Below are positions 1 to 6,781 of a DNA stretch of 9,439 nt, piece by piece. The notes beneath the pieces were generated by a model, which was not told the origin of the DNA, did not search any database, and saw nothing but the letters and a program-made list of their open reading frames with translations. This DNA comes from DATGHS01 sp035307785 (lineage in GTDB: Bacteria > Planctomycetota > Planctomycetia > Gemmatales > Gemmataceae), in contig DATGHS010000180.1 of the NCBI GenBank assembly GCA_035307785.1, positions 1-9,439 of the forward strand, in the 5' to 3' direction. Positions within the stretch are counted from its first letter, which is position 1. Each line of letters opens with the position of its first letter. A program made the translations under genes and the position numbers.

Positions 1-1113
1 GGTTGGACCGACGAGGATGCAAAGCACGTTCAGTCGGTGGCCGGCATGCTCGATGTGCATCTCGGGCCGTTGATTGATGATTTCTATGCCGAGATCCAAA
101 GGCATCCGGATGCTTTGAAAGTGATTACCGGCGGCACAGCACAAATCGAACGGCTCAAGGGGACGCTAAGGACATGGGTGCGCGAATTGCTGACCGGGCC
201 GTACGACTGTGATTATGTGGCCCGGCGTTGGCGCGTCGGCTGGCGGCACGTCGAAATCGGACTCGACCAGGTTTACACCAATGTCGCGCTCTCGCGGCTG
301 CGTCGTGGGCTGTTGCGGGCACTCGACGAGGATTGGAAGGGCGACTTGCGCGAGGCACTGGCCGTTCGTCGTTCTCTCAACATGCTGTTGGATTTGGATC
401 TTGCCATTATCGAAGACGCCTACCAAACGGAATACTTATCCCGCCAGCAGCGCGTGGAGCGGTTGGCTGCGATCGGCCAAGTAGCGGGCGGCATCGCCCA
501 CGAGTTGCGCAATCCACTGAACGTCGTGAAGACGTCAGTCTACTACCTGCTCAATGCCCGCAACCCGTCGGCGGCCAAATCTTCGGAGCATTTGCAGCGC
601 ATCGAGCGGCACGTCGGGGCAGCTGACGGTGTCATCACCGCGCTATCCAATTTCGCCCGCATGCCGCTACCGAACTTGCACCCTTTTTCCATTGAGCAGT
701 GCTTGAAGGAAGCACTGGAGCTAAACCCGGTGCCCAAGGAAGTGCGCGTGGCGATCGACTGCCCCTCCACCACGCTCGCCGGCCTCGGCGATATCGATCA
801 GCTTCGCATCGTGTTCGGCAACCTTATCCGCAACGCCCGGGAAGCGATGCCGAACGGAGGCCGGCTTTCCATTCAAGTGCGGCACGCCGGCGACAAGGTG
901 GAAATCGAAGTGGCAGATACGGGTGTAGGGATTTCCGCCGAAAATCTTGGCCGCATCACCGAACCGCTGTTTTCCACGAAGGCGCGCGGCCTCGGCCTCG
1001 GTCTTGCCATCGTTCGTTCCATCCTTGATAAAAACAAGGGCAGCTTGCAGGTGGCCAGTGAACTCGGCCGTGGCACCAAATGCACGGTCCGGCTAGTGGC
1101 CGCCGCAAGTTAA
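1..1113 (+). CDS. Globin-coupled sensor histidine kinase, 5' partial
   Basis: A soluble heme-based sensor kinase, probably sensing oxygen or redox state. The frame is open from base 1, and the residues before the GTG at 37 already fit the first globin helix, so that GTG is not the true start. Counting from it: globin domain to about residue 95, linker, HisKA about 140-210, HATPase_c about 250-355. The motif R-x-G-x-x-H-V-x-I-G-L is typical of protoglobin/globin-coupled sensors; its His71 (247-249) is the likely proximal heme ligand and Tyr17 (85-87) the likely distal residue. The phosphoacceptor is His155 (499-501) in HELRNPL. The N box (NLIRNAREAM), G1 box (DTGVGI) and G2 box (GLGLGLAI) are intact, so it should be active. 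There is no membrane segment. It leads an operon with a two-receiver regulator 51 bases downstream. The ligand is inferred; the domain calls are firm. Confidence 0.9.
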   Translation, partial: GWTDEDAKHVQSVAGMLDVHLGPLIDDFYAEIQRHPDALKVITGGTAQIERLKGTLRTWVRELLTGPYDCDYVARRWRVGWRHVEIGLDQVYTNVALSRLRRGLLRALDEDWKGDLREALAVRRSLNMLLDLDLAIIEDAYQTEYLSRQQRVERLAAIGQVAGGIAHELRNPLNVVKTSVYYLLNARNPSAAKSSEHLQRIERHVGAADGVITALSNFARMPLPNLHPFSIEQCLKEALELNPVPKEVRVAIDCPSTTLAGLGDIDQLRIVFGNLIRNAREAMPNGGRLSIQVRHAGDKVEIEVADTGVGISAENLGRITEPLFSTKARGLGLGLAIVRSILDKNKGSLQVASELGRGTKCTVRLVAAAS

Positions 1114-1153
1114 GGAGCCAAGGCGCGCTCCAGGCCAACCTGATTATTCAGAT

Positions 1154-1157
1154 GAGG
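1154..1157 (+). promoter_or_regulatory. Ribosome binding site deciding the response regulator start
   Basis: GAGG lies 7 bases before the ATG at 1165 and only 4 before the in-frame GTG at 1162. The spacing favours the ATG. Confidence 0.6.
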
Positions 1158-1164
1158 AACCGTG

Positions 1165-1902
1165 ATGCCCTCTGCTAGTGCATCCATTCTTGTCGTTGAT
1201 GATGAAGTCGATACCTGCCGGAACCTCTCAGACATATTAACGGATCTGGGTTACCAGGTTGACACGGCGCACGACGGACCCAGCGCACTGGAGTTGGTGC
1301 GGCGGAATCCCTATGACCTGGCACTTCTTGATTACAAGATGCCGGGGATGGACGGTGTTACGCTCTACCGCGAAATGAAGCGCCTGCGCTCGGGAACGGT
1401 GGCCATTGTGGTGACGGCGTATGCCGGCGGCACCACGGCTCAAGAAGCCCTCCAGGCCGGGGCATGGCACGTCCTTTCGAAACCCGTGGATTTTCCCAAA
1501 TTGCTGGGCCTGGTGAGCGAAGCAGTTGGTCAGCCTCTGGTACTCGTTGTCGATGATGACCACGATTTGTGCGCGAACTTGTGGGACGTGTTCCGCGAGC
1601 GCGGGTTTCGCGTCTCCGTGGCGCATGATGAGAGTGAGGCAGCCGAACGACTCAAGGACTCCACGTTCGCCGCCGTGCTCATTGATATCAAGCTTCCGAA
1701 GGGCGACGGCATGCACGTATTCCAATTGGTGCGGCAGGCGAATCCAAGAGCGCGCACGGTCGTGATCACGGGCCATCCTGGCGAGACCGACGAACAGGTT
1801 CAACAATTGATAAAAGAAGGCGCCGACGCGGTCTGCTACAAACCCTTCGACGTGCCAAAGCTGCTCGCCACGCTCGACCGCCTCACCGGTACGGGAAAGT
1901 AA
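1165..1902 (+). CDS. Tandem two-receiver response regulator without output domain
   Basis: A 245-residue protein made of two CheY-like receiver domains, the likely phosphate acceptor for the globin kinase upstream. Receiver 1 (about 8-120) has acidic pair Asp12/Asp13, phosphoacceptor Asp56 in LLDYKMPGMDG, Thr84 and Lys106 in SKP. Receiver 2 (about 126-240) has Asp130-132, phosphoacceptor Asp174 in LIDIKLPKGDG, Thr202 and Lys226 in YKP. Both therefore keep the full set of phosphorylation residues. No DNA-binding, enzymatic or HPt domain follows. The ATG at 1165 is chosen over the overlapping GTG at 1162 because GAGG sits 7 bases before it. The cognate regulator of Anaeromyxobacter AfGcHK is, as I recall, also a two-receiver protein phosphorylated on both aspartates (about 52 and 169), with nearly the same spacing as here. 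It probably relays phosphate or works by protein contact. The next gene starts 6 bases after its stop. Confidence 0.93.
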   Translation: MPSASASILVVDDEVDTCRNLSDILTDLGYQVDTAHDGPSALELVRRNPYDLALLDYKMPGMDGVTLYREMKRLRSGTVAIVVTAYAGGTTAQEALQAGAWHVLSKPVDFPKLLGLVSEAVGQPLVLVVDDDHDLCANLWDVFRERGFRVSVAHDESEAAERLKDSTFAAVLIDIKLPKGDGMHVFQLVRQANPRARTVVITGHPGETDEQVQQLIKEGADAVCYKPFDVPKLLATLDRLTGTGK

Positions 1903-1908
1903 TTGTCC

Positions 1909-3012
1909 ATGTCGGATTCCTCTCTCTTTCATGTCCTGGTCGTCGATGACGATGCCGATACGCGTGAAAACTTGCGCGACATTCTGGAATTGGACGAGTA
2001 CCTGGTTGAAACGGCCGGCACCGCGGCCGAAGCGCTCGCCCGGAACAATTGGGCTTCTATCTCGGCCATCCTGCTCGACCGCAAGCTGCCCGACAGCAGC
2101 GCCGAGGCGCTGTTGCCGCAAATCAAGCAACTCGCGCCCCATGCCGCGGTCATGATCGTGACCGGTTACACCGACCTCGAAGGCGCGATCACCGCCATCC
2201 GCCAAGGCGCGTCGGATTACCTCACCAAGCCCATCAATCCGGATTTGATCCGGAAGCGCCTGGCCCATTTTGCGGAGCGAAAGCGCGCCGAGGAGGAAAT
2301 CAATCGTTTGCGGGAACAAGCGCTTCAAAATGAACGCTTGGCTGCCATTGGCCAGATGATGACGGTGCTGGCCCACGAAAGTGGCAATGCGCTCGCCCGC
2401 ATGCAGTTGAGCCTGGATGGCCTGGCGAACGAAGTGCAACAGCGGCCTCGTGCTCTCGAATTAATTGCGCGCATCCAAAATGCGCAGGATTATCTTCAGC
2501 AGCTTTACCAGGAAGTGCGAAACTACGCCGCCCCGCTGAAGCTTGAGCGCAATCGCTGGAACCTGTCGATGATCTGGCGGCAGGCATGGGACAACCTCGC
2601 CATGAGCCGAAGAGGCCGTGACACGATGTTGAGCGAGGAAATCGGTTGCCCGGATCTACGCTGCCACGTAGACCAGTTTCGCCTGGAGCAGGTCTTCCGC
2701 AATATCTTTGAAAACTCGTTGGCCGCCTGTGCCGACCCGATGAAAATCCAGTTGCGCTGCACGGCAACCGAGATCAACGGCCTGGCGGCATTTCAAGTCG
2801 CCGTGCGTGACAACGGGCCGGGTTTGAGTGCCGAACAAAAAGAGCGCATCTTCGACCCGTTCTTTACCACGAAAACAAAAGGCACCGGGCTGGGCATGGC
2901 GATCGCAAAGCGCATTATCGAAGCCCACGGCGGCCAGATTAGCGTGGGCGAGAATAATGGCAGCGGAGCGGAAATCTGTATCGTGCTGCCACGGGACGAC
3001 CCGAATGGTTAA
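1909..3012 (+). CDS. Hybrid protein: N-terminal receiver plus histidine kinase
   Basis: A 367-residue cytoplasmic protein with a receiver in front of a kinase. Receiver, about 6-120: Asp13-15, phosphoacceptor Asp57 in LLDRKLPD, Thr85 and Lys107 in TKP. A charged coiled-coil-like linker follows, about 120-145. The HisKA-like segment is about 140-210 with His156 in HESGNAL, and HATPase_c about 250-362. The ATPase N box (around Asn265/Asn269), G1 box (DNGPG, 301-305), DPFF and G2 box (GTGLGMA, 325-331) are intact. The H box departs from the usual HE-x-x-NPL, having Ala for Pro. The ATG at 1909 is preferred to the in-frame TTG at 1903 that abuts the previous stop; a weak GGGAAAG lies about 9 bases before it. 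Phosphorylation of its receiver by the globin kinase could switch its own kinase, linking the genes into a relay; that step is inferred. No sensor or DNA-binding domain is present. Confidence 0.9.
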   Translation: MSDSSLFHVLVVDDDADTRENLRDILELDEYLVETAGTAAEALARNNWASISAILLDRKLPDSSAEALLPQIKQLAPHAAVMIVTGYTDLEGAITAIRQGASDYLTKPINPDLIRKRLAHFAERKRAEEEINRLREQALQNERLAAIGQMMTVLAHESGNALARMQLSLDGLANEVQQRPRALELIARIQNAQDYLQQLYQEVRNYAAPLKLERNRWNLSMIWRQAWDNLAMSRRGRDTMLSEEIGCPDLRCHVDQFRLEQVFRNIFENSLAACADPMKIQLRCTATEINGLAAFQVAVRDNGPGLSAEQKERIFDPFFTTKTKGTGLGMAIAKRIIEAHGGQISVGENNGSGAEICIVLPRDDPNG

Positions 3013-3131
3013 GCAGAAACAAACGAAGTTAACGAAGTAGGGCAACGAATCACAGCCGGCGTGGGTCCGTAGACGACGGTGCCAGTGTCGTCGAAAAGGG
3101 CGATGCTAACAGCGTCGCCGACGACCATCCT

Positions 3132-6100
3132 TTACCTTTTCTTCATCAAATACGCGAACAAATCGCGCAATTGCTGGTCCTTCAAATCCTTCAACACGGC
3201 TTCCGGCATGAGCGAAATCGGCGACGCCGCTAAATCTTCAATCTGCTCCCGGGCCAGGCGGATCGTGGTGCCGTCGTTTTGTCGCAAGGATACGGTGGCT
3301 TTGTCCTGAGCCACGATGATGCCGGTAAGCGAGCGGCCATCCTTTGTTTCCACGACGAAGGCCACATATTCGTCGCGGATGGACGCGCTGGGATCGACGA
3401 TGTTTTCCAGCCAGTAGCGCAGATTGTCCCGCTCATAGGTGGTGAGTTCCGGGCCTACCTGGCCGCCTTCGCCGAAGAGCTTGTGGCATTTCGCGCACGT
3501 ATTGGTAAACACCACCTTGCCGGCCACTGGGTCACCCTTGCCGCTGGTCACGATCTTGCCGACGCGGTCCATTTCGGCCAATTTCTCGGCAGCGGTGCTT
3601 GCCTGCACTTTACCCCAGTGCTTTTCGACCAACGTGACAACGTTTTTGTCCGAATAGCGTTTAAAGGTACGTACGATTTCAAGCGGTAAGTTCCGGGCAA
3701 TCTTGCCCGCATCAACCGCGCGCAGGAACTCGAGGGCCCAAGCAGGCCGGCTGGCGAGCATGGCTTGCGCTCCCGCGCGCAGATCGTCGTTCAGGCGAGG
3801 ATAGATTGCGAGCACTATCTCGGCAATTTTAGGATCGTCATAGCGCTGTAATGCCGCCAGTGCCGTCAGGCGAATGCTCGTATCCGCCGAGTCTTGCAGT
3901 ACTTTCAGCAAAGCCGGTATGCAACTCGGTTGCGAGACCTCGCCAAAGAGCCGAATGAGATCCAACCGGCGGTCCTTCGCCGCCTTTTCCTGCGCCACAA
4001 TCTTGAGCGCAGCGCTTACAGCCCCGGGATGGCCGACGCGCACGCCAAGCGACAAGTGTTGTCCCTGCGTGTCGTCCTTCAGCGCGCCAGCGACCGCGTC
4101 TCTTAGTTCCTCCGGAAACTGGCTCGCGGCGCGCCCGGCGAACGCTTTTTCCAACCCGCTCAGAACCAAGTGAACGTACCTGGGTTCCGGCGCGTCGTGG
4201 AGAAGTTCGGCACACGTGCGCAGATTCTGGTCACCGCCCGCCATGGCATAACGTTGTACAATGCGCTCGACGATACATTTTTCCACCATCGGCAACCGCC
4301 AGAACGAACTGTCGGAGAAAAAGTTCAGAATCAGCTTTCGGCCATTGGGAGTTTCCGCATTCGACTCCATGGCCCACCAGGTCAACAACGGAATATGAAC
4401 GTCGTTGACGTCTTCCTCATGCTTGAGCAGATTTCGAACTATCGAAAGCCCAGCGAGTGGTCCGAGCCGTTTGGCACTGCTGGCCAATTGGCTGCGCACT
4501 TGCGAATCGCGCTCGTGCTCGGCCATGTCCAGCATCTTCTCGTAAACTTGCGTCGTCACCGAATTTTGATCGCCGGCCAGGCGAACCGCCCAACGGCGCA
4601 CATCCGGCGTCGAGTGGCACATGGCCCGTAAAAGTCTCGCTTCATCGAGGCCGCCGCAGGCGTTGAGCGCCCACAGAACCTCTAGCGCGTCCTGCTCGCC
4701 GTATTCGATGAGCTTCTGGCGCAAAAGCGGAATAAGCGATGCGTCTTTGCGGTCGTACAGCAAGCGCAAAGCCGTATCCCGGAACCATTTATTCTTGCTG
4801 CGCAGCAAGTCCACCAATTCCGGGCCGCTCGTCTTCGTCAAATCGAATGGCGCCAGCGGCTTCGCATCTTTCGCGCGCACACGGTAAATCCGTCCCGATT
4901 CGCGGTGCCAGTTATCCCGCGGATCGACGTGGCTGATGCGGTTCTCGTACAGGTCCGCGATGTACAAAGCGCCGTCCGGGCCGGCCTTCAGATCGACCGG
5001 CCGGAACCAGCCGTCCTCGCTTGTCACCAAGTATGGCTCCTCGATGGTCTTGAACGAGGAGCCATCACGCTCCAGCCGAGTGACGGATACCCGCCGTTGC
5101 AGTGCATTGGGGCCGATGATCTTGCCGTTGAAGCGCTCGGGCAGCGCTCCGCCGCCGTAAACGATATAAGTGTGCGTAAGCCGGTCGGCGTTGCCGGTGT
5201 GCGGCATGTGCTCGAAGTAGCCCAAAGCATACGGATTCGTTAGCGGGCCATGCTTGCCCCACCCCTTGATGTAGTAGCCACCCTGGACGTAATAGAGGCC
5301 GCGGTACTTGCCCCAGTTCGTGCCGGAAAATGCCCGCCCAACATCGTCAAACTCCAGTCCAAACGTATTGCCGCCGCCTTCGGCGAAGATTTCAAACATG
5401 TGCTTTTCCGGATGATAACGCCAAATGGCCTGGCCCAGGAAATCGGTTGTCTTCGTTTGCTTTTCGATTTCGACCTTGACCTTCGCGGTACAGGTGCTGC
5501 CTTGGGTGCCGTAAATCCAGCCGTCCGGTCCCCATTTGAGATTGCTGGCCACCGAGTGCGTGTCTTCGAGGCCGAAGCCGGAGAGATGCACGATGGGGTC
5601 GGCATCCGGTACATCGTCGCGATTCTTGTCCGGGTAGAAGAGCAGGTACGGCGGGTTCATGACCCACACACCGCCTCGGCCATGCAACACCGAAGTGGCG
5701 ATATTCAAACCGTCCTGAAAGACTTTCACATTGGCGAATTTGCCGCTGCCATCGTCGGTGTGAATCGTGATCTTGTCGGCCCCCTTGAAGTGATGCGGCG
5801 GCGGCGGCGGAACCTTGTCGAACTTGGCCCGAATGTAGCGGTCGTATTCGACGATCTTCACCCCGGCCGGAAATGGATATTGCCGGTAATTCACGACCCA
5901 CATTCGCCCACGCTCATCGAAGCTGATGTGCAGCGGCTGCTGGATCTGCGGCTCGCTGGCAATCAAATCAATCGTCAGGTCATCCTGCGTGTGCAGTTTC
6001 TTCCACTCCTCAAGCGGCGGCAGCGGATTGCCCCCGGCCAGCGGAGCATGGAGATTGCGGAGCGCGTCTTCGAGCCCCTTGGTCTGACCGGGAGCGGCGC

Positions 6101-6194
6101 TGCCGGTCGTGGGCGGCTCGGCGCGCGTGGTTGAGAGAATGATCACTAAGCCAGCGACAAGAATGGGTACGAGGAGAGAGAATCGGAACGTCAT
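3132..6194 (-). CDS. PVC-type membrane-bound dehydrogenase/cytochrome c protein with HEAT repeats
   Basis: A 1020-residue exported protein. A signal peptide covers about residues 1-25 (MTFR, a hydrophobic core, then a TRA|EP cleavage site). Residues about 70-440 form a beta-propeller resembling soluble glucose/sorbosone dehydrogenases, with GPDGWIYG and GPDGALYIADLYENRI typical of the planctomycete 'putative membrane-bound dehydrogenase' family. Residues about 455-870 are helical with HEAT-like repeats such as ALLKVLQDSADTSIRLTALA. The C-terminal domain, about 885-1020, is the planctomycete heme-binding cytochrome c type: CAKCH at Cys900, Cys903, His904, with Met996 in SLMPEAV the probable second iron ligand. 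It likely oxidises a sugar-like compound in the periplasm and passes electrons to the heme; substrate and cofactor cannot be read from sequence. GAGG (6202-6205) sits 7 bases before the ATG, fixing the start. A proline run occurs near residue 128. It lies 74 bases after the zinc-ribbon gene and is convergent with the signalling operon. Confidence 0.93.
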   Translation of the reverse strand: MTFRFSLLVPILVAGLVIILSTTRAEPPTTGSAAPGQTKGLEDALRNLHAPLAGGNPLPPLEEWKKLHTQDDLTIDLIASEPQIQQPLHISFDERGRMWVVNYRQYPFPAGVKIVEYDRYIRAKFDKVPPPPPHHFKGADKITIHTDDGSGKFANVKVFQDGLNIATSVLHGRGGVWVMNPPYLLFYPDKNRDDVPDADPIVHLSGFGLEDTHSVASNLKWGPDGWIYGTQGSTCTAKVKVEIEKQTKTTDFLGQAIWRYHPEKHMFEIFAEGGGNTFGLEFDDVGRAFSGTNWGKYRGLYYVQGGYYIKGWGKHGPLTNPYALGYFEHMPHTGNADRLTHTYIVYGGGALPERFNGKIIGPNALQRRVSVTRLERDGSSFKTIEEPYLVTSEDGWFRPVDLKAGPDGALYIADLYENRISHVDPRDNWHRESGRIYRVRAKDAKPLAPFDLTKTSGPELVDLLRSKNKWFRDTALRLLYDRKDASLIPLLRQKLIEYGEQDALEVLWALNACGGLDEARLLRAMCHSTPDVRRWAVRLAGDQNSVTTQVYEKMLDMAEHERDSQVRSQLASSAKRLGPLAGLSIVRNLLKHEEDVNDVHIPLLTWWAMESNAETPNGRKLILNFFSDSSFWRLPMVEKCIVERIVQRYAMAGGDQNLRTCAELLHDAPEPRYVHLVLSGLEKAFAGRAASQFPEELRDAVAGALKDDTQGQHLSLGVRVGHPGAVSAALKIVAQEKAAKDRRLDLIRLFGEVSQPSCIPALLKVLQDSADTSIRLTALAALQRYDDPKIAEIVLAIYPRLNDDLRAGAQAMLASRPAWALEFLRAVDAGKIARNLPLEIVRTFKRYSDKNVVTLVEKHWGKVQASTAAEKLAEMDRVGKIVTSGKGDPVAGKVVFTNTCAKCHKLFGEGGQVGPELTTYERDNLRYWLENIVDPSASIRDEYVAFVVETKDGRSLTGIIVAQDKATVSLRQNDGTTIRLAREQIEDLAASPISLMPEAVLKDLKDQQLRDLFAYLMKKR

Positions 6195-6268
6195 AGGAAT
6201 GCCTCGATGCGGGGTGGGATGAAGGAAATCCTATTAGCACGGCGTCGAAAGGAAATGAAGAGCAGAGC

Positions 6269-6601
6269 TCAGGAAATCTTCGGACCGCGTCGATCCCTGT
6301 GTGAACGGCGTGGCGTACCGCGGTGCGCGGCGACACGAGCTTGCCGACAAGCCCTGCATCTGATCGGGAAGGCGTAGATCGATCCACCTTGCTCTTCGTA
6401 CCATCGTCGCTGCTGCTCCACAGTCCATATCTCGGCAGCGCCGCAATCACAGCAGTTGAAAGAGTAGTTTTCGTAATAATCCTGGTTATCGCCGGACCGT
6501 TTGCCAGGCGTGCGATGCAACTTCCCAGGCGCTCGCTTCTTTGCTTTTTTGCGGGCTGCCGCCTCAATCTCATAACGAGGTACGGGACGACGCTTTGACA
6601 T
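6269..6601 (-). CDS. Small zinc-ribbon domain protein
   Basis: A 110-residue basic protein. The lysine/arginine-rich N-terminus (about 1-40) is followed by a zinc ribbon with two Cys pairs: Cys50/Cys53 (in NCCDC) and Cys82/Cys85 (in RCRACR). Between the pairs lies E-I-W-T-x-E-Q-Q-x-x-W-Y-E, a signature I know from small 'probable zinc-ribbon' proteins of bacteria whose job is unknown. The tail after 90 is again arginine-rich and looks disordered. The ATG at 6601 is chosen over an in-frame TTG at 6622 because GGAG lies 7 bases before it. The gene runs in the same direction as the dehydrogenase gene and ends 74 bases before it, so the two may share a transcript, though no functional link is evident. 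The basic ends would suit nucleic acid or ribosome contact, which is only inference. Confidence 0.8.
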   Translation of the reverse strand: MSKRRPVPRYEIEAAARKKAKKRAPGKLHRTPGKRSGDNQDYYENYSFNCCDCGAAEIWTVEQQRRWYEEQGGSIYAFPIRCRACRQARVAAHRGTPRRSHRDRRGPKIS

Positions 6602-6608
6602 GCGAGCA

Positions 6609-6612
6609 CTCC
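6609..6612 (-). promoter_or_regulatory. Ribosome binding site of the zinc-ribbon gene
   Basis: On the minus strand GGAG stands 7 bases before the ATG at 6601, which supports that start over the TTG at 6622. Confidence 0.6.
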
Positions 6613-6677
6613 AATTAACCAATCCTACGGCAAAAAATGTGGGAGTTCACGAACTGCGCGAGCAGCCAACTGTTCGG

Positions 6678-6705
6678 CTGACTGGGTGCTTGTTGCTGCT
6701 ATGCT
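6678..6705 (+). promoter_or_regulatory. Possible sigma70-type promoter for the secreted-protein gene
   Basis: In the 180-base divergent gap, CTGACT (6678-6683) and TATGCT (6700-6705) lie 16 bases apart. Each matches the consensus in 4 of 6 positions, and a TG one base before the -10 gives an extended -10. Transcription would start near 6712, about 70 bases before the ATG at 6782. This is motif matching only, and planctomycete promoters are poorly defined. Confidence 0.3.
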
Positions 6706-6781
6706 ATTGTAGCTGGCCAAAAAACCCGGAGCGCCCCAAAATACTCGCGGTGCCTTTACTTTCTTTCCCCGGGGGTGCAAT

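Noticed and set aside
1237..2439. A 400-codon open frame on the minus strand under the two regulator genes
   Set aside because: It is antisense to two genes with intact receiver and kinase motifs, spans their boundary, and shows no recognisable domain. High-GC codon bias commonly opens such frames.
3022..3038. A direct repeat of AACGAAGT, two copies
   Set aside because: Only two 8-base copies with no further units; likely chance.
3072..3092. A small inverted repeat (GACGAC...GTCGTC) between the convergent genes as a terminator
   Set aside because: The stem is only 6 bases with a 9-base loop and no T-run on either side; too weak to call.
5250..6134. A 294-codon open frame on the plus strand inside the dehydrogenase gene
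   Set aside because: It lies opposite the strongly supported propeller region and shows no domain of its own.
6010..6609. A 199-codon minus-strand frame across the dehydrogenase start and the zinc-ribbon gene
   Set aside because: It overlaps two better-supported genes in another frame and shows no domain; the zinc-ribbon frame has a good ribosome binding site and four ordered cysteines.
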